A stretch of 64,000 nt of DNA from assembly GCA_025266875.1 (NCBI GenBank), contig JALLLT010000081.1, positions 1 to 64,000 on the forward strand, read 5' to 3'. Shown here one piece after another: positions 34,767 through 47,678 of the stretch; position 1 is the first letter of the stretch, and every line of letters starts with the position of its first letter. Below the pieces are notes generated by a model. That model saw only the letters and a program-made list of their open reading frames with translations. It had not been told where the DNA came from and made no database searches. This DNA is from Fennellomyces sp. T-0311 (taxonomy: Eukaryota > Mucoromycota > Mucoromycetes > Mucorales > Lichtheimiaceae). Position numbers and translations under genes: made by a program.

Positions 34767-36110
34767 CACTCATACAGAAAAAGTGTTCACCATTTCCAAA
34801 TTTGGAAGGAGAAATATAAACATAACACTTCTCCTTTACGCATTTTTTGCGCTTTTTCTTTTAACTCACAATGACACTTCAAGATACTACGAACAGCACA
34901 CTAAAGAAACGTCAAGAGCTTTCAGAGGCGGAAAAAAAACAAATAATTGGAATGAAACAGGCTGGAATAAAAGTCAGCGAAATTGTACGCAGAACATTGC
35001 AAAAGCATGAAACTATCAATAGCGTGATCAAGAAGTGGAAGAAAACTGGAACAGTCAAGAATATGCCCAGGAGTGGAAGACCAGAAAAATTGACCCATAG
35101 TGATCAAATTGCTCTCGTACTTAATGCAAAACAAAATCCAATGGAACCATACTCATTCCATCAGGCGATGCTTGAACGTGCCGGTGTCTATGTCTGTAAA
35201 GATACGGTAATTAAGTATCTGCGCAAGGACGACTTTAGATCATATGTACCTGCTCGAAAGCCCGCATTGACGCGTCGTCATGTTGCTCGACGGCTTGCGT
35301 GGGCTAGAATACACAAGAATTAGACAGTGGAAGAGTGGAGCAATGTAATCTGGTCTGACGAGTCCAGATTCACAGTTCGCGGCAACGATGGAGGAGCTTG
35401 TGTCATCAGACGACAAGGTGAACGCTACAATGCAAGCCATATTGTTCCCACTTACAAGTTCGGCAAGGGATCAGTGATGGTGTGGGCCTGTTTTTGGTCT
35501 GGAGGCTTCAGACCTTTGGTGTTTATGGATGGAAATGTAAATCAAGAAGCCTATGTCACCTTGCCCACCATTTTGTCCCATGCCTCGAACAAGTCACCGG
35601 GGATACCGGCAGGGAGTTTATCTTCCAAGAGGACGGTGCTAGCTGCCACACAGGTCGCTATACAAGGTGCTATAAAGAAGAATCTGGTATTAGAGGCTTT
35701 GGGTTCTGGCCAGCCCAAAGCCCTGATCTGAACCCGATTAAGCAAGTTTGGAATTCCTTGAAGAAGAGAAACAAGAAGCGCCGGAAGCATATTTCCATGA
35801 AAGAAGAGCTGAAGGTCGCACTTCGCGAAGAGTGGGCTAAATTGACGACTGAATTAGCAGAGGCACTTGTAGGGAGTATGCCAGATAGCTGTAAGGCAGT
35901 CATTAAGGCCAAAGGACGGCATACAAAATATTGATCTGTACAAGTATATTCGATATTTTGTTTTTTAATATAAATACAATTGTTTCTTCTTAGTTGGAGT
36001 TGCTGGGTCAGATTAATTGTTTTGTCAAAAAATGCCTTTAGCAAGTATATATATATTTTGGAGGCAGCGGAAATTCAAAAAAAATGGTGAGCACTTTTTC
36101 TGTCTGAGTG
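34767..36110 (+). mobile_element. Tc1/mariner element 2 with TIRs and TA duplication
   Basis: A 1344-bp element. The left end CACTCATACAGAAAAAGTG (34767) matches the reverse complement of the right end, with TA at 34765-34766 and 36111-36112. It contains one transposase gene on the plus strand. It interrupts a family C tnp2 fragment. Confidence 0.9.
34871..35934 (+). pseudogene. Tc1-type transposase with TAG, frameshift and E-to-K
   Basis: A Tc1 transposase, about 350 residues if repaired. The ATG at 34871 starts an N-terminal helix-turn-helix pair (about 15-120, with the GRP linker SGRPEKL). The core has WSDESRF (first Asp), FQEDGASCH (second Asp) and SPDLNPIKQVW. Three defects are visible. 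TAG at 35321-35323 stands where Trp is expected before TVEEW. A one-base shift near 35555-35560 moves reading to the 35482 frame. The third catalytic residue, Glu in the NPIE motif of relatives, is Lys (AAG, 35740-35742). Both TGG to TAG and GAG to AAG after a T are G-to-A changes in TpG or TGG context. The protein could not catalyse transposition. The C-terminal tail ends at TGA. Confidence 0.9.
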
Positions 36111-36158
36111 TATAAGTGAAAAGAATATATATATGGTGGATGTGAGAGCTCATGTATT

Positions 36159-36668
36159 CTATGGCGCATCAGTCATATAAATGCTATATAAGCTGGTTTG
36201 GATCAGATACCAGAGGGAGCTGAACTTGCTAATGTTGACGACGTAATTCCGAATCATTAAGCAGCAAGGTTGTATATTTACCACTTTGTCCAGATTCAAG
36301 CTATTAAGAGGATATAAAACCTCAGCAGGGTTGGCAGAGGCTACGATGGGATTTCCAGCGAGGTCTTTGAGACAGGTTGAGTATATCGAATTTGGACAGA
36401 ACGTTGCTACATCGGAAATATCGCGTATTGGCTGATATACTTTCAGATGAGCGAATTTCGTATTGTCCTGTGTAATTATATCTTCGATTTGTCTCAGAAT
36501 ATATACAGATGTCGCACAATCGACGAAAAATCCAGCAACACCTTCCTTGAAGTCTTTGCAGGCAGTATTGTTGTCGGCATATTCGCGATCTTTTTCCAAG
36601 TAAGTCTCTGTAAAATCCTTATTGATGTCCATGTACTCACCACGGCACATATAATGGTGAATATGCAT
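36159..36668 (-). pseudogene. Family C tnp2 transposase, C-terminal fragment
   Basis: The last 150 or so residues of a family C transposase. It aligns by eye with the end of the 44279-47678 gene: DREYADNNTACKDFKEGV against DREYSDNNTSIKEFKKGV, then the NSIYSTCLKD block, DKVVNIQP and NYVVNISKFSSLWYL. It starts abruptly at about 36668, next to the CATGA-rich block. No catalytic part is present. Confidence 0.75.
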
Positions 36669-36679
36669 GAGGATTTTTA

Positions 36680-37000
36680 AAGCTCCATGATGGCTTCATA
36701 ACTTGCCCTTAATATCCATAATTCTCCATAAAAAAAATCGGCCATGTTCTTTCATGAACAGATCTTCATGACTCCCCATGAATAGTCTCCATGATTCTTA
36801 CTGAACCAACATAACCGCCCATGCTATTATAGGTTTCCATAATGCTACATGAATAGTTATAGAAGGGCCAACATTAAGCTCCATGAATACAAATGACTTT
36901 CGATACTGACATGAAGCTACATGGATCAACTTTAACTATGATGACTTTGTCAACATTATACTTACTGAAAATACATGATTCTTTCTTTCCCATATATATA
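36680..37000. repeat. CATGA-rich block, about a dozen motif copies
   Basis: Short motifs CATGAA/CATGAT, often as TCCATGAA or TACATGAA, recur roughly every 20-30 bp. A similar block lies at about 58500-58640, also beside a truncated family C transposase. CACTA-type elements are known to carry subterminal repeats bound by their proteins; this could be such a region. No gene is seen in it. Confidence 0.5.
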
Positions 37001-37033
37001 TAATGTGAAGTGAACAGTAAATAAACATTGTAC

Positions 37034-40000
37034 TTATGGGAGTTTCGAAGTATCGCCTAAGGCTATGTCGTTGGGGGTCATTCCAGGTATTACATAATAG
37101 TATCTAGAAGTATGCTGCGACGATTTTATGTATCCTGCCGTGCCATCAATATTCGAAACGTCCGTGACCCACAGCTTGCCACCAGTAGCACCATGTGACT
37201 TGTTGCCATACGCAATGCCCGCCTCGTTTGCTTTCACAGATGAATACAATCTTACCAAGCATAACAACCATTTCTTGCCTAGTTAATGTTGTTGTTTAGT
37301 ACAGTATTGAACTTCGAATTACCTTAATTATAAACCATATTGGTAGCTTACCATCAAACGTGTGCGAAAAGTACATTAAGACTTCACCGTAGGAAGTTCT
37401 CCATTGTACGTATGGAGTAGTCAACTGGATAAAGTCATCAGTCCTCTTTGGAATGTTTGACTGGTGAAGCTTGCTTCCAAAAACGTTTCCGCTGATGTGC
37501 AATTTTGTTCCAACTGTAACATGCTTATCGATTACAGGAAGGTTGCGCAGGTAGGCCGGATTCTTGGTTGAACTTAATGGGGTTTGCATATACCAGTGCT
37601 TCTTGAGGTGGAACTCGAGATTCCAGTCAGTATAGGGAGAAACAGACAACCGCTCCTGAAGCACATTCCATATTTGTGGCTCGCCATCGCTGTCACCAAC
37701 TTGATGAAAAGATTGATCGTCGGGACAGTCGTTTTGCTGGTTGTTATCGACATCATCACCGCGCATCAGCTGTTTGACTTTCTCGTAATCGCGGCATGCT
37801 GCTAGTCTCACTATCTTATTACTTGCATTTTCACCGGGCTTTGACCGAGACTTTGTTCTTTTGCTGATCTCGTCAACAGTTCTTTTCATGCATCTTGTGC
37901 TATAGCATCGCGCTGGTCCTAGTGCTTTGATTGTGTCCGACAAATGAGAAAGATAATGCATATTAGATGTCATAAGATTGTTGTTCAAGTGATTTTTGGC
38001 AAAAGACAGTCATAACGTAGCATGGCTATCAAGCATAAATGTTTTACAGAATTATTCTACTGTCACATGCATCTTTATCGTCTCTTACTTTCTAATTGCA
38101 GATCCGTCATCACTATCGAGGCTCCAGCGCAACGAAATACTGCACATAGTAACCAAGGAAATAAAGGCAGATATAGCCTCTGAGGAGCATTGTGTACTGC
38201 GTGAGAATGACTCGAGAAGTAGGGTTGGTCCAATATACATCAACATATCAATCCAGTCTACTGAACATGCATGCTTTGGCCTTGTGAAATCATCTGAATG
38301 TTTGTCATATTAACTACAGTAGTGTTGCAGTAGTTGTACCAATCGTTACCAAGAATTCGACCTGTAAACGTGGCTGGGAGTGAATGTGATGATTCCTTAA
38401 TGCTTTTGATCATTAACTTTGTCACTGTGGCTGTCAATGCAAAGGAAGTTCCGCTGTCATTCTTAGTCATTTTCCAGAAATGCGGGGCAAGATTTCCACT
38501 GAATAAATGCATTTCATCCATTCCAAAGAAGTATGGGCCATGGAAAGTTCATAGATCTGCAAATAGTGTTGCGGCTCGGATACCAGATCCTGGCCCCTAT
38601 TTAAAAATAGTTAATATCTGATAAGGGATCATTTATTAATCACATGCATATATGTATATGCACATTATCCCGTTTTCTTTGTCCTTAAAATGTTCCGCTG
38701 ATCGCACTGGATACTGCTCATCGCCACAGATAAAATATCGACCTTTACCAGGTCCTTTTGGGCTTGGTAGTCAGCTTGTAGTGACCGTACATGTCTGACA
38801 TCCATAGATGGCCTGATGACCCTTATGATTGCACAGGTATGCGATGCCAGGGATATCACTGGTCGCAAACAATAAGTGTGCCTTGGCAGTAATCGCTTTA
38901 TGATCCACGCCTTGGACTATAATGCCATTTACCTCTAGACTCTTGAGCTCTTCAATCAATGGCCGGAGTAGATGAAAAATGTTTTTGCACTTTGTAGAGA
39001 AAGGGATAATAGCAATTTGAATCATATTGCTATCAAGGTATCTAATCGCCATAATGTAAATTTTTAATTAACATACATCAGTATACCTTATCCATTGTTG
39101 TTGCTTTACCTTTCGTATGGCGACAGATTTAGCACGACAATATGTACTAGCGTAAGGGAGATGTGTGGTCACTTCAATGGTTTAAAACCGTCGACGTACA
39201 ACCCGAGAGTGATGCCATGGTCGCTCGTAACCAGAGGCTCTTGATGCAGCTTTCAAGCATCTCCATTGAAAATGTCCTCTATTAAAGACTTGTCACGGTC
39301 TGAGGTGCGTTACTTATTCCGATACTGCAGTTTCTCTCTGATAGCAGGACTTGCCAATAGTAATGCTAACTGGTCGCCGAGTGGCAGATATTGCATGCTG
39401 TCACAGGCCTTTTTTTTTGTTGCTTTCGCCAACATAGTTGTACCTTGGTTCCTTGCATTCAGTACATTTGTCATCTTTATCGTCTATGAAAAGCATGCAC
39501 CCCTTAACGCACACATTGTAAGCGATCGACTTCACAGGAAACATTTCGATCATTATGCGCTTCGTCATTGATGGATGCTGTAGATGCGCATGACCTTATA
39601 TATATACGTATTTGTTAGCTCCTGTTAGTAAAAGTAAAAACGGAGGTATGTATATACCTAATTCTTCGTCCTGCAACATTATTGAAGAAAGTTACAAAGT
39701 TGCGGTGTGCTTTTCGTAATATGTTGTCCTGTTTTATAGCATCATATAGCTCCAGGCTTCGTTCCATCTCCTTGTCTACAGTCACTGTCATGCCCGCTAT
39801 ATGAAAATGCTTTTGTGGCCCAGTAGTTTCGAAGCCTGTTGATATCAACCTTTGGCACTGCACTGTGGCGCGAGAGGACTCTATATATGCAATCAAGCAT
39901 AGGCAAGCTAGGTGCTATAGCTAAGTTACCTTCTAAACCCTGCAGTTGTTCCCCAGACTCATCATTGCTTGAGGAATCATTAGAGTCAGTTTCAATGATA

Positions 40001-40320
40001 CTATCCTTTTCAGATGAGGCACTGTCATCGGAATAGTCATAGTCAAGTCCATAATTATAATCTTCATTGTCGTAATCGTCTTCAATATCCATTGGGTCAT
40101 TTGGACACTGTGTCTGTGTAGTTTGCTGCTCTGTAATCCACGATTCTGCAAATGTTGAGTTCGCAATCAGCAACTCGTCGACTGGTAGATCATCCTCATT
40201 TGGGACTGGATCGGGATCTTGAGGATCATACTGACTTCGAAGTTGCTGATAACACTCTTGCTCATGCCTTTTATAATGAGAGTTTATGACAGAGAGCCCA
40301 CAGTATATACATTCTTTCAT
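37034..40320 (-). pseudogene. CACTA/tnp2-type transposase, copy B (decayed)
   Basis: Same family and exon order as copy A. The ATG at 40320 opens with a C2HC finger (CIYC..H..C) and a long acidic region. Further down come a SDIPG..GHQAIYGCQTC segment (around 38790-38870), PYFFGMDEMHLFSGN (around 38500-38540), the SNMHYLSHL..STRCMKR block that starts the 37296-37988 frame, and a last exon at 37034-37267. Stops and shifts lie between the blocks, notably around 39050-39600, where the YDIC and DGF region is poorly preserved. It is non-functional as read. It faces away from a decayed companion gene on its right, the same arrangement as in copy A. Confidence 0.65.
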
Positions 40321-40455
40321 TGTGCTTGATGGTATGACCTTTTACTTGTACCCATCAATGCAGGTGTATTGTATTTTTAAAAGCCAGCTGTCAGTTACTT
40401 TTTATGCAGAGCAGGGCTCATGTTACTTGCTCTTTTCACCTTCACACTTTCCTCA
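40321..40455. promoter_or_regulatory. Divergent spacer between tnp2 copy B and companion
   Basis: A 135-bp region between the head-to-head start codons. The position is equivalent to 10251-10361 in copy A. Confidence 0.35.
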
Positions 40456-41560
40456 ATGACAGTCCACGATCTCCCGTCTGAACGCAGTCCACTCTCTGAG
40501 CAAGAGCAAGGTCGCGTCGAGCGTGCTCTAGCTGTTCTTACCAAAGGAGTCGAAGAGATTCAGAATGGCTAAGCACATATTGAAGACTGTTTGAATTTGA
40601 ACAATTGTACTTCAGATCCGAATGAAAATTGATCACCCTCAGTGGAGCTGCCAATGTCAGCTAGCTCAGTGATTGCACGCCCAGAGCCTCATACCATCAA
40701 CGGAAAAAAGGTGTACTGTGCTGTCATGAGTGATGTCGAAGCATTGCTTGGCGATCTGCCAAAAGATTGAATGGCTGTCATGATGTTGACTGTGCACATA
40801 TGCCGTATATGTTCAGTTGAAGCATTAAAGGAAGCACTCAGAAGAACGCCGCACTTGAACAAGAGTTGGAATAACATTCCTTTCAGACCATATCGACGTG
40901 ACGCGATCGATGCCTTTGACCGAATCATCAAAACACAAACTGGTGTTGTCAAAGTGCTCAGGAAACTGGGCGGCTGACTACCTGCTTTCGACTACGTGAA
41001 ACAACCAAAATGGCTATAAGAATAATACAGTATACGTCTATTTAGTGCTTTATGCCTTAATTCTAACATATCATAATAGAAGAAAACGAAATGCAGCTTC
41101 CCAAGACTCATTAGCGAGCGGCAGCGACCGTAGCACACCTTCTCTTGCTATCACTGATGGTTCTTCCTTGGATTCTTCTGCTCGTGACAATATGCCATCA
41201 TCCCGACCATCCCCTGAAGCAAGCACGCCATCTTCGACAAGCAATGATCATCAGCCATTGCGTGAAAGGCAGGTACGCTCAATACGTGCCTGATTCTTAT
41301 AATCTAACACTTGCTTATAGAACCAATGGCCACAATGACGGACGACCGAGATAATAGGTATGAACACAAATATTGTTTTCCTTTCGAGCATAAAGAGCAG
41401 CATGCTGACGTTTCACCTTCTGCTTTCGTAGCAATCAGTCAATCAGCCAGAGCCAGTTGCAAAGTGGAGATGAAAAGTATGTGTATTCATTTACAGGATT
41501 AATTTTCTGCCTTTATTAATCTCTGCAATATAGTATTAATGACGATGGAGTAGGAGCCCA
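40456..41560 (+). pseudogene. tnp2 companion gene, decayed (copy B)
   Basis: The reading frame from ATG 40456 (MTVHDLPSERSPL) has a helical N-terminus, but TAA near 40570 and TGA near 40630 and 40768 interrupt it. The frame then gives VHICRICSVEALKEAL and a block (HLNKSWNNIPFRPYRRDAI, then after a shift NWAADYLL) that resembles WTWQQLD..CAGHWASEHML of the intact companion at 10362. A Ser/Asp-rich exon (about 41085-41272) ending at GTACGC and several very short exon-like pieces follow, again like the small 3' exons of copy A. Function unknown. Confidence 0.45.
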
Positions 41561-42642
41561 GAGGTATCGCAGAGAGAAACGACACGCAGTGAGATTAAGG
41601 AACTTATATATCTACTATAGAGCACGGAAGCGGAAGCGGAAGCAGCGCATGAATGGATCTGGAATTGACAAGAATGCAATTATATGTGACAGACGTCGAC
41701 GTGCAGACTAGCGATGAGTACTGGAAGGAAACAGTGAAAGATATATTCAAGGAAATACTGGCTTTGTATAATATTACTGCAGACATCATCAATAATACAA
41801 ATTGCGCATTGGAATGGTATTATGCTACACTGCAATAGGGAATAGGAAATAAGGGAGAGTGGAGAGTGGAGAGTGGGGAGTTCATAGTATAGTGCTATCC
41901 ACACCTCATTTGACTGGCGCGGATCACATCTATGGGGGACTTACCGCTCCAATCGCTGTCCTTGCTCGACAAAATAGCTACCATATATAGGCAGTAATTG
42001 CTACTTTATATGGTCAGTATTTTTCGAATGCCACATTGCACTTTGCTCCTACTGGTTGCGTTTTAACATTACAAGGTTTGACTTTGACAAGTCTTTTATC
42101 AATCCTATTGCTTGATGGTGTCTATAGCAGATATGTCTTGCGGATTTTTTCGAACAATGATTGTACATAGCCCTTGTAATCTATACAGCGACTATACAGC
42201 TTACATTTTCAGGTAGTGCTTGTCATTACCGAAACTGAATTTCACTTGACGTGCATCGATACATTATTTAATTTTTTGCTGAGGCCACGGTCAACTCCCA
42301 TATCCTGCTTCATGCTGGATGTGTAAGTTGACTGTGGTTTTTTTTTGTTATCTTGTTTCGGCTATTGTGTCACTTGCCTGAACCAGTCGTTGGCATTGTA
42401 TTGCCAGATGCTTTCTATACCTCATTTAATGTATCTACTTTTGTTCTGTTACTTTAGAAGACCATGGTCTGCTCGTACGCTCTGATTTATACTGGATATA
42501 TAGATGGGTCATAATGCTTTTTTTTGTTCAAGTCGGCATTATATTCACTTACTTGAAGTGGCGCATCGGCATATAAAAGTCGGATTATATATATACTGTG
42601 TTCCTGAAAGTTTTTTTTCTTCTTTTCACCAATCGTATCCAA
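41561..42642. other. Spacer without recognisable gene
   Basis: About 1 kb. A polypurine stretch (GGGAATAGGAAATAAGGGAG.. at about 41838-41880) is the only notable feature. It lacks an LTR start after it, so I do not call a retrotransposon. Confidence 0.5.
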
Positions 42643-43964
42643 TATGGGCAAACGTCGAGGGCGACCTCTACGAACAAAGAACAAGAAAACAGCTGTTCAT
42701 GTTGGCCAACCATCGAAGATTTCGAAAGCGATAAAGTCAGGCAAACAAAAGCGAGTGGATAATTTTTTTCTTGCGGCATAATCAGCAGGAGGCATTGAAC
42801 AACACTGATCAGACTGTAAAGACAATACGCAGCACTACTGTGAGTTTACGAATTTAAAAATCTTTAGACTATCCATAATGATACACAGACTGAGAGCGAT
42901 GACGAATTGATCGATATTGAGCAAAATACTGGCAGTAGTAATGATCATGTAAGGATATCGCTTGTCGAGCTGAAGGACCAGTCGCTTATATAGTTGTTGC
43001 GTTGTATAGGCACTTCAGGGATCAGTGCAAAATCAGGCGCCATTGGAGACTGCAAATGAGATGGATATTGTAGATGATGAGTTTGCAGGTGCAGTAAACG
43101 AAAATTCTGAGAACGAGGGTGATTCTTAGGTAAGCGTTTGAATTGAACTTGTCTAAAATAAAGTACAAGCACTAAACTCGCAATACTTTTAGGAGACTGT
43201 GGATGAGGATATGAGGTCTGTAAACTCAGAAGACAATCCAAATGTCAGGGAAGAGGTCAATATTGACGAAGACGTAAGGATGAATATCTAATTTGAGATA
43301 ATACGGTTGTCTGATATCGAGGAGCATAGTTCTGCGAAGCTGTCGAGAGTGAAGAGTTGGATGCTGACGTCGAATGGATGCGTAGCCACAGTGACCAAGA
43401 CGATATTCGTAACGATGTTTACGATGCAGAAATGGTCAAAGATCATTATGAGGAAAGCGACGAGGAGGAGGACAAAGGCGAAGACGAAGATGTCAATGGC
43501 AACCCAGATGCTGCACCGAAAGACAGCCCTATATCCAAATACCTATCCCAAATCCAAGCAGATCTACGCGAACAGGAATACCTGGAAGTGTATAAAAATG
43601 GCGGCTTCTGGATCTTACCTCCAATGCCCTTTTTCGCACTCAAAAAGAAACTGGATCCAACGACTTGCTACCTTCCTCGGGTGTTCTTATGGATACCGCA
43701 TATTTTGGTCCACAAGCGTCTTAGTTGCCCAGAATGTAAAGTCAATCTGCGTACAAAAGGATACAACAAAACTCCATATGCGCGTCATGTCATCGATCTC
43801 ACCAGGTACTTTTACTCGTAATACAAATCGTTACGTTACCTAATATCAATTTAGTTCATTTTACCTAATGTCAATGCACTATGTTTGTCGCAACAAGCGA
43901 TGTGGTGGCTTCGGCGAGAAAAAACAGAAGAGCTGGAATGGACATGATGAAGAAATCGTTTGTC
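42643..43964 (+). pseudogene. DUF6729-like N-terminal part of a large DDE/exonuclease transposase
   Basis: Six exons can be proposed: 42643-42839, 42889-42948, 43019-43129, 43193-43273, 43330-43805 and 43855-43964, joined by GT..AG introns. The ATG at 42643 begins an AT-hook-like KRRGRPLRTK. Acidic linkers follow. Then comes a domain beginning GGFWILPPMPFF.. with YLPRVFLWIPHIL and a zinc ribbon, CPEC and later CRNKRC, that I recognise as DUF6729-like. The sequence ends in WNGHDEEIV exactly where the inserted elements start. In the family this is followed by a segment such as EEILRQLP, which is what begins at 54945. I therefore take both as one gene split by an 11-kb insertion. Lesions: a frameshift at a T run near 42760-42770 and TAG at 43127-43129 just before a splice donor. 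Confidence 0.6.
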
Positions 43965-44278
43965 TACACACCCAGAGGTGAAAAATTATAAAATAGGCAA
44001 TTTGGGGGGCTACTCAATTTTTTCGATTAAATTCATTGGCTGAAAGCTGAAGATGTTGGGGGAAGAGCTTGGGGGGTAATGGTGAGGAGGGGCAGATGAC
44101 CACAAACATTACTGTGTTTGGAAACTGTGGGAGTACAGAATTTGGGAAAATTTCTCTAAGTCGAATTATGGCGACCTACCTTCATAGCTGTATGGATATC
44201 AAATGGCATTGTTTATTAATTTAACAAGTGAAGTGCGGTAGAGTTATAAAGAAATAGAAGTGGGTATATATAAGTTTA

Positions 44279-47200
44279 TCATAGATCGGGCATATAGAGG
44301 TCACGCACGTTATTTTGAAGTAAATACCATAAAGTGCCGAACTTGCTAATATTTACAACAGAGTATCCGTGTTGTAAATGATACGGTTGTAGATCGACTA
44401 CATCATCTAGATGTAGCAAATCTGCTGCAAAAGAACGTGTGGGCGTAGGCCATGGTGCGACAATCAGATTTCCACCAGAAGTGTCTTTCACGCAGTTCGA
44501 GTAGATGGAGTACAGAAAGACGCATTCTGGTGCCTGTGGTGCAAGCTCGCGGAACGGGGCAAATACATTCAAATGAACATATGGTGTGCCATCTTGTTCA
44601 TCGTGAACTATGTCTGCAATCTGGCCAAGAATTATGCTGCTCTGTACATGGTCTCGTACATCAAGGAAAAACCTGACAACACCTTTTTTGAACTCCTTTA
44701 TAGAAGTATTGTTGTCCGAGTATTCTCGATCTGCACCAAGGTAAACAGAGCCAAAATCTGGATGAGTTTCCATATATCGGAGGATCGCATCACCAGCATT
44801 GACGCGATCATCTTTGTCCTGCCAGAATGCTCCGTCAATGATATGTCGAAACATAAATTGGCGGCCAAAGAGTGTTAGCACATCGCGCGAGAAATTATGG
44901 CGGTTGGTATGGAATATACGCTCGCGAATGAATTTGTTAAACTGCTCTGCTTTTTCACTTTCGAAATGAATAGCGGGAGCAAAGCGAACGAGATCATCCC
45001 TAAGATGATGCAATATGTGCAGCTTCGACGTTTTGCTGACGACTCGGGATCCTGCGATGTGGTACGTCGCGCAAACGGCTTCCAGTTCTACGATGGCAGC
45101 AGTAAGCTCATCGACCTTTTGATGTACAATTCTGCAATATTCGCCGAAGTCGTCGCTGATCTGACCCATGTAGACCAAGGAAACCAATTCGCCGTGAGCC
45201 ACAAAACAGTTGTACCATATCTCAATGACCTTCTTTCTGTCATTTGCTAATGTAGACCACTCGCGCCGTAATAGGCCGTTGATAATGGTAGGTAGCTGTT
45301 GTGACATGATCTTGAAGTCGCGTCCAACAAAGGAGGTACTGCTTAACCGCAGACAGCTGCCCATGCTACGACCGAAAGCATTGGATTCGTAGGTACGAAG
45401 CTTCGTCTGTAGCTGGTTCGTTTCGGCTGCCCTCAGGTACTTAATAAACGAATACACGATATACTTCGTAATCCCAAGCATCATACAGTGCAGTATCTCG
45501 ATTGGCAAATCCTTTGTTTGATCGAACGCACGAAGACCGAGCAGCACTTCACCTCCGGTTAGCTTCAAGCCAAGATCATTCAAATCATTGGTATGCCTGT
45601 CATGTGAAATGCGTATGAGATTTTCAGAGCCTCCGTTGGTCGTCAAAGCATGAATGTCATCCTGAGAACGAAGAGTGCTGTTGTTATGGTGATCGATGTT
45701 GGCATCTTCTTCTGCAGGATTCATGGGGTAGAAGCATTTGCGGCATGGAAAGTTCGCTCTCGCGCCTTTATGACATGCAAGTTCAGAATGGCGTGCGTTG
45801 TCGGCAATGATGAAGTTAAGCGGTGCAACCACTAAAACGTCCACATTGCAGCTGACGTCGTACATGGTTACTCCGTTCTCTAGCTGTCGTAAGTCGTCGA
45901 CGATATCGGCAAGCATGTCAATTGCAGAGAGACGGTTGTGAACGCACAACAAAAAAGTGTTTTCTCTTTTGTTTCGTTCTGCAAGAGGCAGTGCAGCCGG
46001 AACCATCGACCAGCTGTCGAACTTGTTCCACTTCTTCGATGTATTGCCACTTGTATCGTCCGAAAACAGATTAAGGGGGATTACACGAACCTTTTTCAGA
46101 CGTTTACCGCCAGACATACACCTGTATCGTGCTTCGAAAATACTCGCTTCGTCCTGCAAATTGTATGGTGTGGTATCAACTGTAATATCATCGTCCGAAA
46201 TGGTGCCATTATCTGATAATCGTCGATCATAGCCGTAGTGCGGTAACTGCTGAAGTTCATCGTTTCTTGCATCCAGGTAAACACCATTGATGAAAATTCT
46301 AATATACCGAGGCTCCTGGTTCACGGACTTCTCAAAGCGTATCGAACCACAATCGCTACCAGCATTTGACAACTCTGCATAGCATGCATCTGCCATTAAT
46401 TGTCCCTGAAACTCGTAGAAGCACACCAGCTTGTATAATCGGTCAGAATTGGGAGGCCCACTCCTACTGGCAACAAAGTCACCAACCCAGAGATCGCCAT
46501 TGTTGGTAGTAATCATCGGATGTTGGAAGAGTGGACAGGTCTTCCACTTCTCCCCTTGCGCCAGTGATTCACGAACATCGTGCGACCAGTCAGGAAGCGC
46601 ACTAAGCCGATGTGACAAACGAGGGTTAGCAAGCAAATGCTTCAACACCTCTGACGGCTTATACATATACAAGGTGATTGCCTCCTGTACCCTTTCAACA
46701 ACGCCAGTTGCGTTATTTGCTCTCACGACGGTGATTGTTTTGTCGACATCATGCACGTGGAGGTTTGGAACACGACTGCTCTTCTGCTTGTCGTAGTTCT
46801 TTACCCAATCCATGCTCGGTACTTCCAAATCCGGATCTTCACGAGCCATCACAATCACATCTTTCACCAGTTCCAGAATTTGCTGTTTGACTGGCAGTGA
46901 AGAGAGCCGGTCGTCAGCATCGAACGTTGCATGAAGACGGAACTCGAGGGGGGTGCGATATGGGTAATATGGATTGTTCCGTCGAGCTGTCGTAGCAGAA
47001 AAGTCTATTACAGATTGCCTGTTATCTGCTGGTGGAGCTGCTGGTGGCTGTTCATCTGCTGGTGGCTCTTCGGCATGATCGCGTTCCTATAAAAATTACT
47101 TAGCTTCCTTGACTGTACATATGCGCTATGAAGTATTACATCAAATAGAACGGTGGTATCTTCGATCACAAACTGATGGAAATGACCAACAAGATCCAAC

Positions 47201-47678
47201 TCACTGTCAGAAGACTCGGGATCACTTCCACCAGAATGCTCACCCAGGATAAGCGCCTCAGTGTCTTCGCTTCCAGCATCACCGTCTTCGAGACCATCCC
47301 CTTCGTCATCAGCGAAGTTGATTCCTCAGATACGGCAGCACTGGCACTAGGAACATCAGCTTCATCGTCGTCCATATCCATGAAATCTGGCCCATCATCA
47401 GGATAGTTATCACCAGCTTCATCGTCGCCTTCAAATTCTCCGCCATTTTCAAGTGCATACGCCTCTTTCATCTCAGCATCAAGTTCTGATCTCGTAGCGG
47501 GAAATGCGAGTCCCAGTTTTGAGCGATGGCGCTTGCTTCCCAAATGGCGTCTCCTGTTGTGCAAAGTGCAAATTTCATTGCACTTGCACCTGATTCTGGG
47601 TGAATTTTGAGTTCGGCGTCGGCGTGGACGTGGAGCTGAGGTTGGGTGAGCTGGAGCAAATCTGAACTTCTCGAACAT
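44279..47678 (-). pseudogene. Family C tnp2-like transposase, near complete, one frameshift
   Basis: Two exons, 47140-47678 and 44279-47086, with a 53-nt intron (GTAATA..ATAG) that joins FD to ERD in frame. The second exon alone is open for 935 residues; the whole is about 1110. The N-terminus has a CKC..H..H zinc finger (about residues 30-50), then acidic stretches. Later motifs are SVIDFSATTARRNNPYYPY, HPMITTNNGDLWVGDF, APLNFIIADNARHSELACHKGA with FPCRKCFYP, and LPIEILHCMMLGITKYIVY, which parallel the GD..H..CR.C and D.MH motifs of tnp2 transposases. I see only one lesion, a one-base shift near 47315-47325 in the acidic N-terminal region, far from the core. If that is an error or is tolerated, the gene could be active. 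Copy D (58649-61451) is its decayed relative. Confidence 0.75.

Larger units (their letters stand above)
34485..36668 (-). mobile_element. 3' end of a family C tnp2 element, split by Tc1 element 2
   Basis: CACACCTGGAGGTGTG at 34485 followed by AATAGGCAA resembles the left terminus of element C at 43967, and both are preceded by TA. Weaker similarity continues to about 34700 (ACAAACATT..TTTGGAAA..TAAGTC). After the Tc1 insertion the family C transposase C-terminus follows (36159-36668). The remainder of the element is missing beyond 36670. Confidence 0.65.

Noticed and set aside
41838..41880. Polypurine tract of an LTR retrotransposon
   Set aside because: The purine run is not followed by a TG LTR start and has no pol sequence upstream.
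45897..46216. Plus-strand frames opposite the family C transposase
   Set aside because: They are antisense shadows of a clearly recognisable coding exon.
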